Assembly: GCF_029714325.1 (NCBI RefSeq)
Contig: NZ_CP121666.1
Coordinates: forward strand, 5,518,001 to 5,582,000
Direction: 5' to 3'
From: Bradyrhizobium sp. CB1717
Lineage (GTDB): Bacteria > Pseudomonadota > Alphaproteobacteria > Rhizobiales > Xanthobacteraceae
DNA length: 64,000 nucleotides
Shown here piece by piece: positions 1 through 9,412 of the stretch. The notes below the pieces were generated by a model. The model was given only the letters and a program-made list of their open reading frames with translations. It was not told the DNA's origin and did not search any database. Numbering within the stretch: the stretch's first letter is position 1; each line of letters begins with the position of its first letter. A program made the translations under genes and the position numbers.

Positions 1-18
1 CGAGAGATCATGACGTTG

Positions 19-45
19 CCCCCGGCTCTGCCGGGGGTTTTTGTT
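19..45 (+). terminator. Rho-independent terminator of a gene left of the window
   Basis: A perfect 8-bp stem (CCCCCGGC at 19-26, GCCGGGGG at 30-37) with a TCT loop is followed by a T-rich run. The T-run lies on the plus strand, so it terminates a plus-strand gene that ends before base 1. It does not serve purN, which runs on the minus strand. Confidence 0.8.
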
Positions 46-71
46 TGTGGCAGGCAAAGCGCGATGGCGCT

Positions 72-728
72 TCAGCTCACCACCGGCGCGACCAGAAAAT
101 TTTCCGACGCAGCACTACCCGCCGTCCTGCAGACGTCGCCCTCGATCCGGACCTTGCCGGTCGCGAGCAGCCGCAGCGCTTCGGGATAGATGCGATGCTC
201 GACTTCGAGGATGCGCTCCGACAGCGTGTCCGCGGTGTCGTGGTCGCCGACGGGAACCGCGCCCTGCATCACGATCGGGCCGGCATCGGTCTCGGGGATG
301 ACGAAGTGCACGGTCGCACCGGACAATTTCACGCCGGCGCGCAGGGCCTGGCCGTGCGGGTCGAGGCCGGGGAACGACGGCAGCAGCGAGGGATGGATGT
401 TGAGCATCCGCCCGTACCAGGCTCTGGTGAACTCGGCCGTGAACAGGCGCATGAAGCCGCCGAGGCAGATCAGCTCGATGCCATGCTGGTCGAGCGCGGC
501 CTGCAGCACCTTTTCGAAGCCGGCGCGGTCCTTGCCGAACGGCTTGCTTTCGATCACCAGCGTTTTGACGCCGCTCGCCCTGGCCCGTTCGAGCCCGAGC
601 GCATCGGCCTTGTTCGAGATGACGAGCGAGATCTCCGCCGGGAAATCAGCCGAGCTTGCGGCCTTGATCAGCGCGGCCATGTTGGAGCCGCGACCGGAGA
701 TCAGGATGGCGACGCGGCGCTTCATCAC
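72..728 (-). CDS. purN: Phosphoribosylglycinamide formyltransferase (GART)
   Basis: Third step of de novo purine synthesis: transfers formyl from 10-formyl-THF to GAR, giving FGAR, in the cytosol. The 218-residue protein has the phosphate-binding GRGSN near residues 12-16 and the catalytic triad of the family: N110 and H112 in NIHPSLLP, and D148 in PETDAG. Length is normal for PurN. The ATG overlaps the purM stop by 4 nt (ATGA), so the two are translationally coupled, purM first. Confidence 0.97.
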   Translation of the reverse strand: MMKRRVAILISGRGSNMAALIKAASSADFPAEISLVISNKADALGLERARASGVKTLVIESKPFGKDRAGFEKVLQAALDQHGIELICLGGFMRLFTAEFTRAWYGRMLNIHPSLLPSFPGLDPHGQALRAGVKLSGATVHFVIPETDAGPIVMQGAVPVGDHDTADTLSERILEVEHRIYPEALRLLATGKVRIEGDVCRTAGSAASENFLVAPVVS

Positions 729-1798
729 AGCGCCAGATCGAGGTGACCGTTATAGACGACGCGGTGCTCGCCCTCGGCCGGGATCACGGTGCCGAGCTGC
801 GCCACGGTCTCGCCGGCGTCGGTGAACACCTGGATCACCTTGTCGACCTTGTCGGGCTCGACGATCGCGATCATGCCGATGCCGCAGTTGAAGGTCCTGA
901 GCATCTCGAGCTCGGCGATGCCGGCCTGCGCCGCCAGCCATTTGAACACCGGCAGCACCGGCAGGCGCGCGAGGTCGATGCCGACGCCGAGATCCTTCGG
1001 CAGCACGCGCGGAATGTTGTCGGTGAAGCCGCCGCCGGTGATGTGGGCGAGCCCTTTCACCGCGCCGGTCTCCCGGATCGCCCGCAGGCAGGATTTGACG
1101 TAGAGCTTCGTCGGCGTCAGCAGCGCGCCGCCGAGTGTCATGACGGGTGCGAACGGCGCCGGGGCCTCGAAGCCGAGGCCGGATTGTTCCACGATCTTGC
1201 GCACCAGCGAGAAGCCGTTGGAGTGCACCCCCGACGAGGCGAGGCCGATCACGGCGTCGCCCGCGGCGATATCCTTGCGCGGCAACAAGGTACCGCGCTC
1301 GGCGGCGCCGACGGCAAAGCCGCCGAGGTCGTAATCGCCGTCCTTGTAGAGGCCGGGCATCTCGGCGGTCTCGCCGCCGATCAGGGCGCAGCCGGATTCG
1401 CGGCAGCCCTCGGCAACGCCCGCGACGATCGCGGCGGTGGCCTCCGGGTCAAGCTTGCCGCAGGCGAAATAGTCGAGGAAGAACAGCGGCTCGGCGCCCT
1501 GTACCACGAGGTCGTTGACGCTCATGGCGACGAGGTCGATGCCGATCCCGCCATGCAGGCCGGTCTCGATCGCGATCTTCACCTTGGTTCCGACGCCATC
1601 GGTGGCGGCAACCAGGACAGGGTCCTTGAAACCGGCCGCCTTGAGGTCGAACAGGCCGCCGAAGCCGCCGATCTCGGCCTCGGCGCCGGGGCGCGCGGTG
1701 GCGCGCACCATCGGCTTGATCAGGTCGACCAGGCGGTTGCCCGCATCGATATCGACGCCTGAATCGGCGTAAGTGAGGCCGTTTTTGCGGTCGGTCAT
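725..1798 (-). CDS. purM: Phosphoribosylformylglycinamidine cyclo-ligase (AIR synthetase)
   Basis: Converts FGAM to aminoimidazole ribotide with ATP, two steps after PurN in purine synthesis. The 357-residue protein begins [20 protein letters not shown]; the frame is open 20 codons further, but this ATG matches the usual PurM N-terminus. Family segments include [19 protein letters not shown], and the [13 protein letters not shown] segment late in the protein. It is the promoter-proximal gene of purM-purN, divergent from the phosphatidyltransferase gene. Confidence 0.97.
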   Translation of the reverse strand: MTDRKNGLTYADSGVDIDAGNRLVDLIKPMVRATARPGAEAEIGGFGGLFDLKAAGFKDPVLVAATDGVGTKVKIAIETGLHGGIGIDLVAMSVNDLVVQGAEPLFFLDYFACGKLDPEATAAIVAGVAEGCRESGCALIGGETAEMPGLYKDGDYDLGGFAVGAAERGTLLPRKDIAAGDAVIGLASSGVHSNGFSLVRKIVEQSGLGFEAPAPFAPVMTLGGALLTPTKLYVKSCLRAIRETGAVKGLAHITGGGFTDNIPRVLPKDLGVGIDLARLPVLPVFKWLAAQAGIAELEMLRTFNCGIGMIAIVEPDKVDKVIQVFTDAGETVAQLGTVIPAEGEHRVVYNGHLDLAL

Positions 1799-1954
1799 GC
1801 CCGATTTCCAGTGGGTTTGCGGCTGGTTACGTCGAATTCCGGGGACGCGCAATGGCAAGCGTGGCGCCCCGCCCTATACTATGTAGAGATATCAACCGGT
1901 TCAGCCTCCCATGGGGCCGGATTCGAGGTCAGGCCGGGTGCCGGGAAGCGCCGC

Positions 1955-2497
1955 GTGAGTATTCCGAATATCATTACCCTGGGCCGCATCATGCTGGTCC
2001 CGATCATTGTCTGGGCCATCGTGTCGAGCCAAATGGAGGTGGCGTTCGCCGTCTTCCTGATCGCTGGTATCAGCGACGCCGTCGACGGCTTCCTGGCCAA
2101 GCGCTTCAACATGCGCAGCGAGCTCGGTGCCCTGCTGGATCCGCTCGCCGACAAGGCGCTCCTGGTCTCGATCTATCTCGCCCTCGGCATCTGGGGCGAC
2201 ATCCCGCGCTGGGTCGTGATCCTGGTGGTGTCGCGCGACATCATGATCGTCACTGCGGTGATCGTGTCCTGGCTGTTCGACAAGCCGGTCGAGATGAAGC
2301 CGTCGAAAGTATCCAAGCTAAACACAGCCGCGCAGGTCGCCTACGCCGCCCTGGTGCTGGCGTCTCTTGCCTTCGGCTTCAAGCCTGCGCCCTATGATAT
2401 GATCATGATGGGCCTCGTCACGGTCTTCACGCTCTCCTCCGTGTCGCTCTACCTCGTCGAGTGGCTGCGGCACATGAGCACGATCGAGGCCAAATGA
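1955..2497 (+). CDS. CDP-alcohol phosphatidyltransferase, PgsA-like
   Basis: Membrane enzyme that joins a CDP-activated lipid to an alcohol; by similarity probably CDP-diacylglycerol:glycerol-3-phosphate (phosphatidylglycerophosphate synthesis). The signature D(x)2DG(x)2A(x)R(x)8G(x)3D(x)3D is present as DAVDGFLAKR followed by GALLDPLADK, with four to five membrane segments. The frame opens at 1811, but the likely start is the GTG at 1955 (protein VSIPNIITLGR...), with GGGAAG just upstream, giving 180 residues. The exact alcohol substrate is not proven by sequence. Confidence 0.85.
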   Translation: MSIPNIITLGRIMLVPIIVWAIVSSQMEVAFAVFLIAGISDAVDGFLAKRFNMRSELGALLDPLADKALLVSIYLALGIWGDIPRWVVILVVSRDIMIVTAVIVSWLFDKPVEMKPSKVSKLNTAAQVAYAALVLASLAFGFKPAPYDMIMMGLVTVFTLSSVSLYLVEWLRHMSTIEAK

Positions 2498-2588
2498 GGT
2501 GGGACACGGCCCCGCAAACGGCCAACTCCCGCTCGATGAAGTCGAATCTCTGAACGAAGCCGGCACGCCGGCATGGAGTAAAGCAAGC

Positions 2589-3266
2589 GTGGCAGGCCGC
2601 GTTCACCCCCGACAATTGGCGTTTTCGCTTCCGCATGCGGAGAGCCTCAGCCGGGACAATTTCCTCGAAGGCCCCGCCAACGCCGCCGGCCTCGCCTTGA
2701 TCGACGGCTGGCCGGAATGGCCGAACCGCATCATGTGGCTGGCCGGCCCCGAAGGCAGCGGCAAGAGCCATCTCGCCGCGATCTGGGCCGAGGAGGCCGG
2801 CGCCCGCTCGACCACCGCCAATGCGCTGAGCGCCGCGGGCGTTCCGGCCGCACTCGCCACCGGCGCCCTGGTGGTCGAGGATCTCAAGGCCGGGGATTTT
2901 GACGAACGCGCCCTCTTCCACCTGATGAATCTCGCCCGCGAGGACGGCGCCTACGTCCTCTTCACCGGACGTAACGCCCCGGCCTCGCTCGAGATCGACC
3001 TCCGCGACCTGCGCTCACGGCTGCGCGCCGTGCCTGTCGTCACGCTGCTGCCGCCCGACGACCAGCTGTTCCGCGGCCTGATCGTCAAATTCTGCGCCGA
3101 CCGTCAGCTCACCGTGGACGAGACAGTGGTCGGCTACCTCGCCACCCGGCTGGAGCGGTCTTCGGCGGCCGCCCGGCAGGCCGTGGAATTGCTGGACAGC
3201 GAGGCCCTGCGCCTCGGCCGTCCCGTCACCCGGGCGCTGGCCGTCGAGCTGCTGCGGGACGCCTGA
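2589..3266 (+). CDS. DnaA-family ATPase, Hda/HdaA-like replication regulator
   Basis: A 225-residue protein resembling the DnaA ATPase core without its DNA-binding domain IV, as in Hda/HdaA. Hda proteins act with the sliding clamp to stimulate DnaA-ATP hydrolysis after initiation. The Walker A GPEGSGKS lies near residues 53-60. An N-terminal RQLAFSLPH segment could be the clamp-binding motif of Hda proteins. The start is taken as the GTG at 2589 because the protein from there matches the family N-terminus; a GTG at 2499 is also possible. It follows the phosphatidyltransferase and precedes ppk. Confidence 0.8.
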   Translation: MAGRVHPRQLAFSLPHAESLSRDNFLEGPANAAGLALIDGWPEWPNRIMWLAGPEGSGKSHLAAIWAEEAGARSTTANALSAAGVPAALATGALVVEDLKAGDFDERALFHLMNLAREDGAYVLFTGRNAPASLEIDLRDLRSRLRAVPVVTLLPPDDQLFRGLIVKFCADRQLTVDETVVGYLATRLERSSAAARQAVELLDSEALRLGRPVTRALAVELLRDA

Positions 3267-3316
3267 CCCCCGCCCGGGTTCAACACCGCTTGACGGCGCC
3301 GAGCGGCGGAACATCA

Positions 3317-3334
3317 ATGTCATCGAAACGTCAT
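3317..3334 (+). promoter_or_regulatory. Candidate Pho box upstream of ppk
   Basis: ATGTCAT-CGAA-ACGTCAT is two 7-mers separated by 4 bp, 49 nt before the ppk start. This resembles the PhoB consensus CTGTCAT-N4-CTGTCAT (6 of 7 and 5 of 7 matches). Binding is inferred only. Confidence 0.45.
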
Positions 3335-3383
3335 CGCTCTAACACATGCTCCCGCCGGTTTTGCGCATAAGTCGCAAATTGGG

Positions 3384-5600
3384 GTGAACTGGATGGACCG
3401 ACTTCTCATGGACTCTGTGCAAGCCGTTGAAATCAAAGAAAAAGCCCCAGAGATCGAGGGCCTTCCGGCGATCGCATCGAGCCCCGAACGGTTCATCAAC
3501 CGCGAGCTCTCCTGGCTGCATTTCAACCGCCGCGTCCTGGAGGAAGCGGTCAATCCCAGCCACCCCATGCTGGAGCGGGTGCGATTCCTGTCGATTTCAG
3601 CGAATAACCTTGACGAGTTCTTCATGGTTCGCGTCGCCGGCATCAAGGCCCAGGTGCGCGAGGGCATTGCCGAGCGCGCCCCCGATGGCCTGACGCCCTC
3701 CGAGCAGCTCGCGCTGATCAACCGCACCGTCTCGCAGCTCGCCTCCGACCAGCAAGCGATCTGGCGCGACCTGCGCAGTACGCTGGCCGATGTCGGCATC
3801 GTCCTGGTCGACGGCAAGGACATCACCAAGGCGGAACGGACCTGGGTCGAGGACTACTTCCTCAACAACGTATTCCCGCTGCTGACGCCGCTGGCGATCG
3901 ACCCGGCCCACCCCTTCCCGTTCATTCCGAGCCTCGGCTTCACCATCGCGCTCCAGCTCACCCGCGCCGCCGACGGCAAGCAGATGAACGCGCTGATCCG
4001 CATGCCCGGCAAGATCGACCGCTTCATCCGACTGCCGTCCGAAGGCAAAGCCGTCAGGCTGATTTCGCTGGAACAGGCTACTGCCCTGTTCATCAACCGC
4101 CTGTTCCCCGGCTACAATTTGCACGGCCAGGGCGCCTTCCGAATCATCCGCGACTCCGAGCTCGAGATCGAGGAAGAGGCCGAAGACCTCGTCCGCCTGT
4201 TCGAGACCGCGCTGAAGCGCCGCCGCCGCGGATCGGTGATCCGGCTCGAGATCGACGCCAAGATGCCGGAAGAGCTGCGCAGCTTCGTGCAGCACGCGCT
4301 CTCGGCCGCCGACGACGAGGTGTTCCTGGTCGACGGCGTGCAGGCGATGAACGAGCTCTCGCAGCTCACCCGCCTCGACCGGCCCGACCTCGAATTCACC
4401 CCTTACGTGCCGCGCCACCCCGAGCGCGTGCGCGAGCATGGCGGCGACATTTTTGCTGCGATCCGGCAGAAGGACCTCGTCGTCCATCACCCCTACGAAT
4501 CCTTCGACGTCGTGGTGCAGTTCCTGCAGCAGGCCGCGCGCGATCCTGACGTCGTCGCGATCAAGCAGACGCTCTACCGCACCTCCAACAATTCGCCGAT
4601 CGTGCGCACGCTTGCGGAAGCCGCCGAAGCCGGCAAGTCCGTCACCGCGCTGATCGAGCTCAAGGCGCGCTTCGACGAGGAGGCCAACATCCGCTGGGCG
4701 CGCGACCTCGAGCGCGCCGGCGTGCAGGTCGTCTACGGCTTCCTCGAATTGAAGACGCACGCAAAGCTCTCGATGGTGGTGCGCCGCGAGGGCGGTAGCC
4801 TCACCACTTACGTTCACACCGGCACCGGCAACTACCACCCGGTCACCGCACGTATTTATACCGACCTCTCCTACTTCACGTCGGATCCGACCATCGGCCG
4901 CGATGCGGCGCGCGTGTTCAACTTCATCACCGGCTATGCCGCGCCGAGCGATCTGGAAAAGATGGCGGTATCGCCGCTGACGCTGCGCAAGCGCATCATC
5001 GAGCACATCCAGGGCGAGACCGCGCATGCGCGGCACGGCCGTCCCGGCGCGGTCTGGATGAAGATGAATGCACTGGTCGACCCCGACATCATCGACGCGC
5101 TCTACGAGGCCTCGCAGGCCGGCGTGCAGGTCGAGCTCGTGGTGCGCGGTATCTGTTGCCTCAGGCCCGGCATCCCCGGCTTGTCCGAGAACATCCGCGT
5201 CAAGTCGATCATCGGACGCTTCCTGGAACACGGCCGAATCTACTGCTTCGGCATGGGCCAGGGCCTGCCGAGCGCGAAAGCGGCTGTGTATATCTCCTCC
5301 GCCGACATGATGCCGCGCAACCTCGACCGCCGCGTCGAGGTGCTGTGTCCGCTGCAAAATCCCACGGTGCATCAGCAGGTTCTCGAGCAGATCATGGTCG
5401 CAAATCTGAAGGACAATGAGCAAAGCTGGCAGTTGTTGCCGGACGGGTCCTCAACGCGTATGAAGGCCGCGAAGGGCGAGGAGCCTTTCAACGTCCACAA
5501 CTACTTCATGACAAATCCGAGTCTGTCTGGCCGTGGAAAGTCGCTCAAGGAATCCTCGCCGCGTCGTCTCACGCGCCGGAACGAACGTCATCCATCCTGA
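3384..5600 (+). CDS. ppk: Polyphosphate kinase 1
   Basis: Reversibly polymerises the gamma-phosphate of ATP into inorganic polyphosphate. The 738 residues carry the PPK1 order: N-terminal domain ([18 protein letters not shown]), head domain, and two C-terminal phospholipase-D-like domains. The autophosphorylated histidine is expected in [11 protein letters not shown] near residue 455; [11 protein letters not shown] follows. The GTG at 3384 opens the frame, but ATGs at 3393 and 3408 are alternatives, so the true N-terminus is uncertain by eight codons. ppx starts 16 nt after the stop, so the synthetic and degradative enzymes are probably co-transcribed. Confidence 0.97.
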   Translation: MNWMDRLLMDSVQAVEIKEKAPEIEGLPAIASSPERFINRELSWLHFNRRVLEEAVNPSHPMLERVRFLSISANNLDEFFMVRVAGIKAQVREGIAERAPDGLTPSEQLALINRTVSQLASDQQAIWRDLRSTLADVGIVLVDGKDITKAERTWVEDYFLNNVFPLLTPLAIDPAHPFPFIPSLGFTIALQLTRAADGKQMNALIRMPGKIDRFIRLPSEGKAVRLISLEQATALFINRLFPGYNLHGQGAFRIIRDSELEIEEEAEDLVRLFETALKRRRRGSVIRLEIDAKMPEELRSFVQHALSAADDEVFLVDGVQAMNELSQLTRLDRPDLEFTPYVPRHPERVREHGGDIFAAIRQKDLVVHHPYESFDVVVQFLQQAARDPDVVAIKQTLYRTSNNSPIVRTLAEAAEAGKSVTALIELKARFDEEANIRWARDLERAGVQVVYGFLELKTHAKLSMVVRREGGSLTTYVHTGTGNYHPVTARIYTDLSYFTSDPTIGRDAARVFNFITGYAAPSDLEKMAVSPLTLRKRIIEHIQGETAHARHGRPGAVWMKMNALVDPDIIDALYEASQAGVQVELVVRGICCLRPGIPGLSENIRVKSIIGRFLEHGRIYCFGMGQGLPSAKAAVYISSADMMPRNLDRRVEVLCPLQNPTVHQQVLEQIMVANLKDNEQSWQLLPDGSSTRMKAAKGEEPFNVHNYFMTNPSLSGRGKSLKESSPRRLTRRNERHPS

Positions 5601-5615
5601 TCCGGGATTCCTGAC

Positions 5616-7118
5616 GTGACGAAGCCGCGCAAGCGCGGCGCCACTGTCGCGGTCATCGACATCGGTTCCAACTCGGTCCGTCTCGTCGTCTACGAAGGAC
5701 TGACGCGGAGCCTCATTCCGATCTTCAACGAGAAGACGCTGTGCGGCCTCGGGCGCGAGGTGCAGAGCACGGGCCTGCTCGCCCCTGATGCCGTCGACAA
5801 GGCGCTGACCTCGCTCAAGCGCTTCCGTGCGCTGTGCCGCGTGATGCAGGTCGGGCGCGTGTTCGCGATCGCGACCGCCGCCTGCCGCGATGCCTCCAAC
5901 GGTCCCGACTTCATCGCGAAAGCCGAGCGCATCTGCGCCGTCAAGATCGAGATCCTGTCGGGCCCGCGCGAGGCGCGGCTGTCAGCGCTCGGCGTCATCT
6001 CCGGCATCCACCATCCCGACGGCATCGTCGGCGATCTCGGCGGCGGCTCGCTCGAACTGATCGACGTGCGCAGGAACAGCGTGCGCAGCGGCGTGACGCT
6101 GCCGCTCGGCGGCCTTGCGCTGCAGGACCTCGCACACAAATCGCTCAAGCGCGCCGACCGCATCGTGCGCGAGGAGATCGACGAGGTGCAGTTGCTCACT
6201 GCTGGTCGCGGCCGCACCTTCTATGCCGTCGGCGGCACCTGGCGCGCGCTCGCGCGCATCCACATCATCCAGAGCGGCTATCCGCTCCAGGTGATGCACG
6301 GCTATTCCATTTCCGCGACCGAGGCGCTCGACTTCTCGCGCCGCCTGCGCCGGCTTGCGGCCGCCGACATGCTCGCCGACATCGAGATCGTCGCCGACGC
6401 GCGCCGCCCTCTCCTCACCTATGCGGCGCTGGTGCTCGAGCACATCATTCGCGTCGCAAAACCCAAGAACATCGTGTTCTCGACCTTCGGCGTGCGCGAG
6501 GGCCTCTTGCACGAGAAGCTGCCGGAGGCCGAGCGCAACAAGGACGGGCTGATCTGCGCAGCCGAGGAGCTCAACCAGCTGCTGTCACGCTCGGCCAAGC
6601 ACGCCCGCGAGCTGATCGCCTGGACCGATCGCCTCGTGCGCGTCGTGAAGCTGCGCGAGACCGAGGAGGATCGCCGTCTGCGTCACACCGCCTGCCTGCT
6701 CTCCGACATCGGCTGGCGCGTGCATCCCGATCACCGCGGCGAGCAGACGCTCAGCCTCGTCGTAAACGGCAATTTCGGCGCGATCACCCACACCGAGCGC
6801 GCCTTCGTCGGCCTGTCCGTGTTCTATCGCTATGCCGGTCTCAGCGAGGAAAACCAGCCGCCCGCCACCATGCAGGAATTGCTGACCCCGGCACAGCTCG
6901 AGCGCGCCCGCCTGCTCGGCGCGGCATTCCGTGTCGCGCATCTGATCTCGGCGGCGCGGCCGGGCGTCTTGCCCGCCACGCATTTCCGCACCCAGGGCCG
7001 CAAATTGATGCTGGTGTTCGAGCACCGGCTCGTCGACCTCGTCGCCGACCGCGTCGGCAGCCGCTTCCGCCAGCTCGCCCGCCTGGTCGGGCGCGCCGGC
7101 TCGATCGTCCGGCGCTAA
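5616..7118 (+). CDS. ppx: Exopolyphosphatase / guanosine pentaphosphate phosphohydrolase family
   Basis: Processively removes terminal phosphate from polyphosphate. The 500-residue protein begins with a GTG. It has the actin-like ASKHA phosphate-1 motif VIDIGSNSVRLVVYEG near residues 13-28 and the phosphate-2 loop VGDLGGGSLELIDV in the first third, then a C-terminal HD-like helical domain (LRHTACLLSDIGWRVHPDH). It overlaps nothing and ends 4 nt before the stop of the convergent TerC gene. Some family members also hydrolyse pppGpp, and sequence alone cannot tell which activity dominates. Confidence 0.95.
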   Translation: MTKPRKRGATVAVIDIGSNSVRLVVYEGLTRSLIPIFNEKTLCGLGREVQSTGLLAPDAVDKALTSLKRFRALCRVMQVGRVFAIATAACRDASNGPDFIAKAERICAVKIEILSGPREARLSALGVISGIHHPDGIVGDLGGGSLELIDVRRNSVRSGVTLPLGGLALQDLAHKSLKRADRIVREEIDEVQLLTAGRGRTFYAVGGTWRALARIHIIQSGYPLQVMHGYSISATEALDFSRRLRRLAAADMLADIEIVADARRPLLTYAALVLEHIIRVAKPKNIVFSTFGVREGLLHEKLPEAERNKDGLICAAEELNQLLSRSAKHARELIAWTDRLVRVVKLRETEEDRRLRHTACLLSDIGWRVHPDHRGEQTLSLVVNGNFGAITHTERAFVGLSVFYRYAGLSEENQPPATMQELLTPAQLERARLLGAAFRVAHLISAARPGVLPATHFRTQGRKLMLVFEHRLVDLVADRVGSRFRQLARLVGRAGSIVRR

Positions 7119-7122
7119 AGAA

Positions 7123-7983
7123 CTACTCCGCCGACGCCTTGGCGTGCCGCTCGGAGGATTCGAGCGCGGCCGCACTCAGGCTACGCCGGCGCCAGATCGT
7201 GCCGACGACCAGCACTACGACGACACCGAGCGCCGCACAGAGATATTCGCCGCCCGACCCGCCATGGCCGAATTGCAGCGGGATGCGCAAGCCGGCGAGG
7301 ATCTTGTCCAGCGAGGCACCGAGCGGGCCGTCGAACAGCGTGTGCAGCCTCGGCGCGACGCCGGGATCGGTCGCGATCACCTCGCCCGCGATCCAGCCGA
7401 GCAGCGCGGCACCGGCCCACACCAGCACCGGCAGCTTTGCGAGCAGCGCCATGATCAGCGCTGCACCGGCGACGATCAGCGGAACGCTGATGGCAAGGCC
7501 GAGGATCAGGAGAGGTACGCTGCCATTGGCCGCGGCGGCGACCGCAATGACGTTGTCGAGACTCATGACGATGTCGGCGACCACGACGATCTGCACCGCC
7601 TGCCACAGATGCGAGGCGGACTCGACGTCGTCCTCGTCCTCGTTTTCCGGCACCAGCAGCTTGGCCGCGATCACGATCAGCGCGAGACCGCCGACGAGCT
7701 TGAGATACGGCAGCTCCATCAGGCTCGCGACGATGCCGGTGAAGATGATCCGCAGCAACACCGCCGCGCCGGCACCGAAGATCATGCCCCACAGCCGGTG
7801 CCGCGGCTTCAGGCCGCGGCAGGCAAGTGCGATCACCAGCGCGTTGTCGCCGGAGAGCAGGATGTTGATCCAGATGATCTTGCCGACCGCAATCCAGAAG
7901 GTCGGTTCGGCCATCTCATTGCGGAACTGGGTGAAGAATGCCCCGATCGTAGCGGGATCGAAGATCTGCCAGAGCCAATTCAC
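7123..7983 (-). CDS. TerC/YjbE-family integral membrane protein
   Basis: A 286-residue polytopic protein with about seven membrane segments and the two acidic membrane motifs of TerC proteins: NILLSGDNALVIAL near the N-terminus and DIVMSLDNVIAVAAAANG mid-protein. TerC-family proteins have been linked to tellurite resistance and to metal (Mn) efflux, with activity shown for only a few. It lies 44 nt after ndk on the same strand and may be read through from it. Substrate unknown. Confidence 0.85.
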   Translation of the reverse strand: MNWLWQIFDPATIGAFFTQFRNEMAEPTFWIAVGKIIWINILLSGDNALVIALACRGLKPRHRLWGMIFGAGAAVLLRIIFTGIVASLMELPYLKLVGGLALIVIAAKLLVPENEDEDDVESASHLWQAVQIVVVADIVMSLDNVIAVAAAANGSVPLLILGLAISVPLIVAGAALIMALLAKLPVLVWAGAALLGWIAGEVIATDPGVAPRLHTLFDGPLGASLDKILAGLRIPLQFGHGGSGGEYLCAALGVVVVLVVGTIWRRRSLSAAALESSERHAKASAE

Positions 7984-8027
7984 AATGCGTCCTTATCCCC
8001 CGTCGTCTCAACTTTTCGGCTGATGGA

Positions 8028-8450
8028 TCAGCCGACGATCTCGTTGCCCGAGAAGAACTGCGCGATCTCGATCGCGGCGGTCTCCGGTGCATCCGAGCCG
8101 TGTGCGGAGTTCTCGCCGATCGACTTTGCGTAGAGCTTGCGGATGGTACCCTCGGCCGCCTTGGACGGATCGGTCGCGCCCATGGCGTCGCGATACTTGG
8201 CGATGGCGTTCTCGGCTTCGAGCACCTGCACGACGACCGGGCCCGAGGTCATGAACTCGACGAGCTCGCCGAAGAACGGACGGGCCTTGTGGACGGCATA
8301 GAAGGTCTCGGCCTGTTCCTTGGTCATGCGGATGCGCTTCTGCGCGACGATGCGCAGGCCCGCCTTCTCGATCACGGCGTTGACCGCACCGGTCAGGTTA
8401 CGCGCGGTCGCGTCGGGCTTGATGATCGAGAAAGTGCGTTCGATGGCCAT
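8028..8450 (-). CDS. ndk: Nucleoside diphosphate kinase
   Basis: Balances NTP pools by transferring the gamma-phosphate between nucleotides through a phosphohistidine. The 140 residues start [17 protein letters not shown], the normal family N-terminus; the frame is open further up but without support. The active site is [16 protein letters not shown], with H and S in the expected order, and the K12-type lysine is in IIKPDA. Length is standard. Confidence 0.97.
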   Translation of the reverse strand: MAIERTFSIIKPDATARNLTGAVNAVIEKAGLRIVAQKRIRMTKEQAETFYAVHKARPFFGELVEFMTSGPVVVQVLEAENAIAKYRDAMGATDPSKAAEGTIRKLYAKSIGENSAHGSDAPETAAIEIAQFFSGNEIVG

Positions 8451-8762
8451 AATCTTGTCCTTGGAAAGAAAGCGGTGGTTCGGAGTTGCGGGGCTTATAT
8501 CGGCGCCTTTGCCGGACGGCAAGCGACCGCCAAACCCCTCTCACGGGCGCTTCGCCGCAGGGCTGCCCAATCGGATTTAGGGGTGGATTACCGAGATTTC
8601 ACCCAGATGAACCGAATCTGAAGCCGCCATTCAGGGTTTGGTTCAGCCTCGCCGGCGTAAGGTCGGGCCTATCGAAACTGAAGCCTGATCAAGAGGCGGA
8701 ACGTTTCGGCGGCCTTTCCATCGACGCGATAGCCCCGCGCCGGCAGTCTTGAGGAGATCACC
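8451..8762. other. Divergent intergenic region, ndk / Gly-His-rich protein
   Basis: 312 bp between the ndk start (minus) and the small secreted protein gene (plus). It must carry both promoters, but no clear -35/-10 pair or operator palindrome was seen. A good ribosome binding site, GAGGAG, precedes the ATG at 8763. No coding signal was found. Confidence 0.6.
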
Positions 8763-9014
8763 ATGTTGAGGAAACTTTCGCTTGCCGCCGTCGCCGCGGT
8801 TGCGCTGGGTGCCGCGCTGGCACCGACCTCGGCCTCCGCGCACTGGCATGGCGGCGGCTGGGGCTGGCACGGTGGCGGCTGGCACCACGGCTACGGCTGG
8901 GGTGGCCCGCGCTTCTATGCCCCCGTCTCCTACGGTTATGGCGGCTGCTATGTGCGCCGGCTGGTCCCGACCCCCTGGGGACCCCGCTGGCGGCTGATCA
9001 ACCGCTGCTACTGA
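8763..9014 (+). CDS. Small secreted Gly/His/Trp-rich protein
   Basis: An 83-residue protein with a clear signal peptide (MLRKLSLAAVAAVALGAALA, cleavage probably after SASA). The mature part is short, with HWHGGGWGWHGGGWHHGYGWGG repeats and a C-terminal segment with two cysteines (GGCYVRRLVPTPWG, NRCY). GAGGAG sits 6 nt before the ATG and a strong terminator follows, so it is a monocistronic, probably well expressed gene. Clustered histidines suggest metal binding, but that is inference. Confidence 0.85.
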   Translation: MLRKLSLAAVAAVALGAALAPTSASAHWHGGGWGWHGGGWHHGYGWGGPRFYAPVSYGYGGCYVRRLVPTPWGPRWRLINRCY

Positions 9015-9077
9015 GCCCGACAGCACCTTCCCAAAGCACCTTCCAACGGTACCTAAGCCCCCCAGGTACCCCCTGGA

Positions 9078-9114
9078 GAGGCCCTGGCGATCCCCCCGCC
9101 GGGGCCTCATTTTT
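9078..9114 (+). terminator. Rho-independent terminator after the Gly/His-rich gene
   Basis: GAGGCCC at 9078-9084 pairs with GGGCCTC at 9102-9108, and an inner GGCG/CGCC pairing extends the stem. ATTTTT follows. The stem lies about 60 nt after the 9014 stop. Confidence 0.75.
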
Positions 9115-9161
9115 GGGCAGCTACGACGAATTCATACAATTTTTGCTAGAGCGCCGAACAT

Positions 9162-9190
9162 CCCCCAAGAATGGCGAAACCATTCGGGGG
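9162..9190 (+). promoter_or_regulatory. Leader hairpin upstream of the NepR-like gene
   Basis: CCCCC (9162-9166) pairs with GGGGG (9186-9190), and GAATGG (9069+100, i.e. 9169-9174) with CCATTC (9180-9185), around a CGAAA loop with a 2-nt bulge. It lies about 50 nt before the start chosen at 9239 and has no T-run, so it is not a terminator. Role unknown. Confidence 0.5.
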
Positions 9191-9238
9191 GTCAATGACT
9201 TGGTACCGTGTCGTTACTCCGCAACATGGAACCTCGTT

Positions 9239-9412
9239 ATGACCGGCCTTCTCGCCAATGACAGCGAACAGATCGATCGGCGCACCAGCCGCTCGATCTG
9301 CGATGCCGTGGGAGAACGGCTCCAGCAGAGCCTGCGGCCCGAACCCGGGTTGCCGACGCATCTCGAGCAGCTCCTCAACGAGCTGAAGCGGCGCGAGCGC
9401 GAGGCGCACTGA
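9239..9412 (+). CDS. Small NepR-like protein (possible anti-sigma factor)
   Basis: 57 residues from the ATG at 9239 (MTGLLANDSEQIDRRTSRSI...). The frame is open back to 9113, but the upstream part crosses the leader hairpin and reads unlike a protein. The C-terminal half (VGERLQQSLRPEPGLPTHL, then EQLLNELKRRE) fits the NepR pattern IGxxLx(8-9)PxPxxLxxLLxxL. NepR proteins bind the general-stress sigma factor EcfG and are released by phosphorylated PhyR. No ecfG or phyR lies nearby, so this would be an orphan paralogue. The call is based on a remembered motif only. Confidence 0.5.
   Translation: MTGLLANDSEQIDRRTSRSICDAVGERLQQSLRPEPGLPTHLEQLLNELKRREREAH

Noticed and set aside
3597..5423. 608-codon open frame antisense to ppk
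   Set aside because: It lies wholly opposite the well-supported ppk, has low-complexity His/Arg/Asp composition and no ribosome binding site, and arises from GC-rich codon bias.
5834..8023. 729-codon plus-strand frame across ppx and terC
   Set aside because: Its Arg/Pro/Ser-rich product is a shifted reading of ppx and the complement of terC. It crosses two supported genes.
9113..9238. N-terminal extension of the NepR-like protein
   Set aside because: The frame is open, but the stretch contains the leader hairpin and the ATG at 9239 gives a typical small-protein start.
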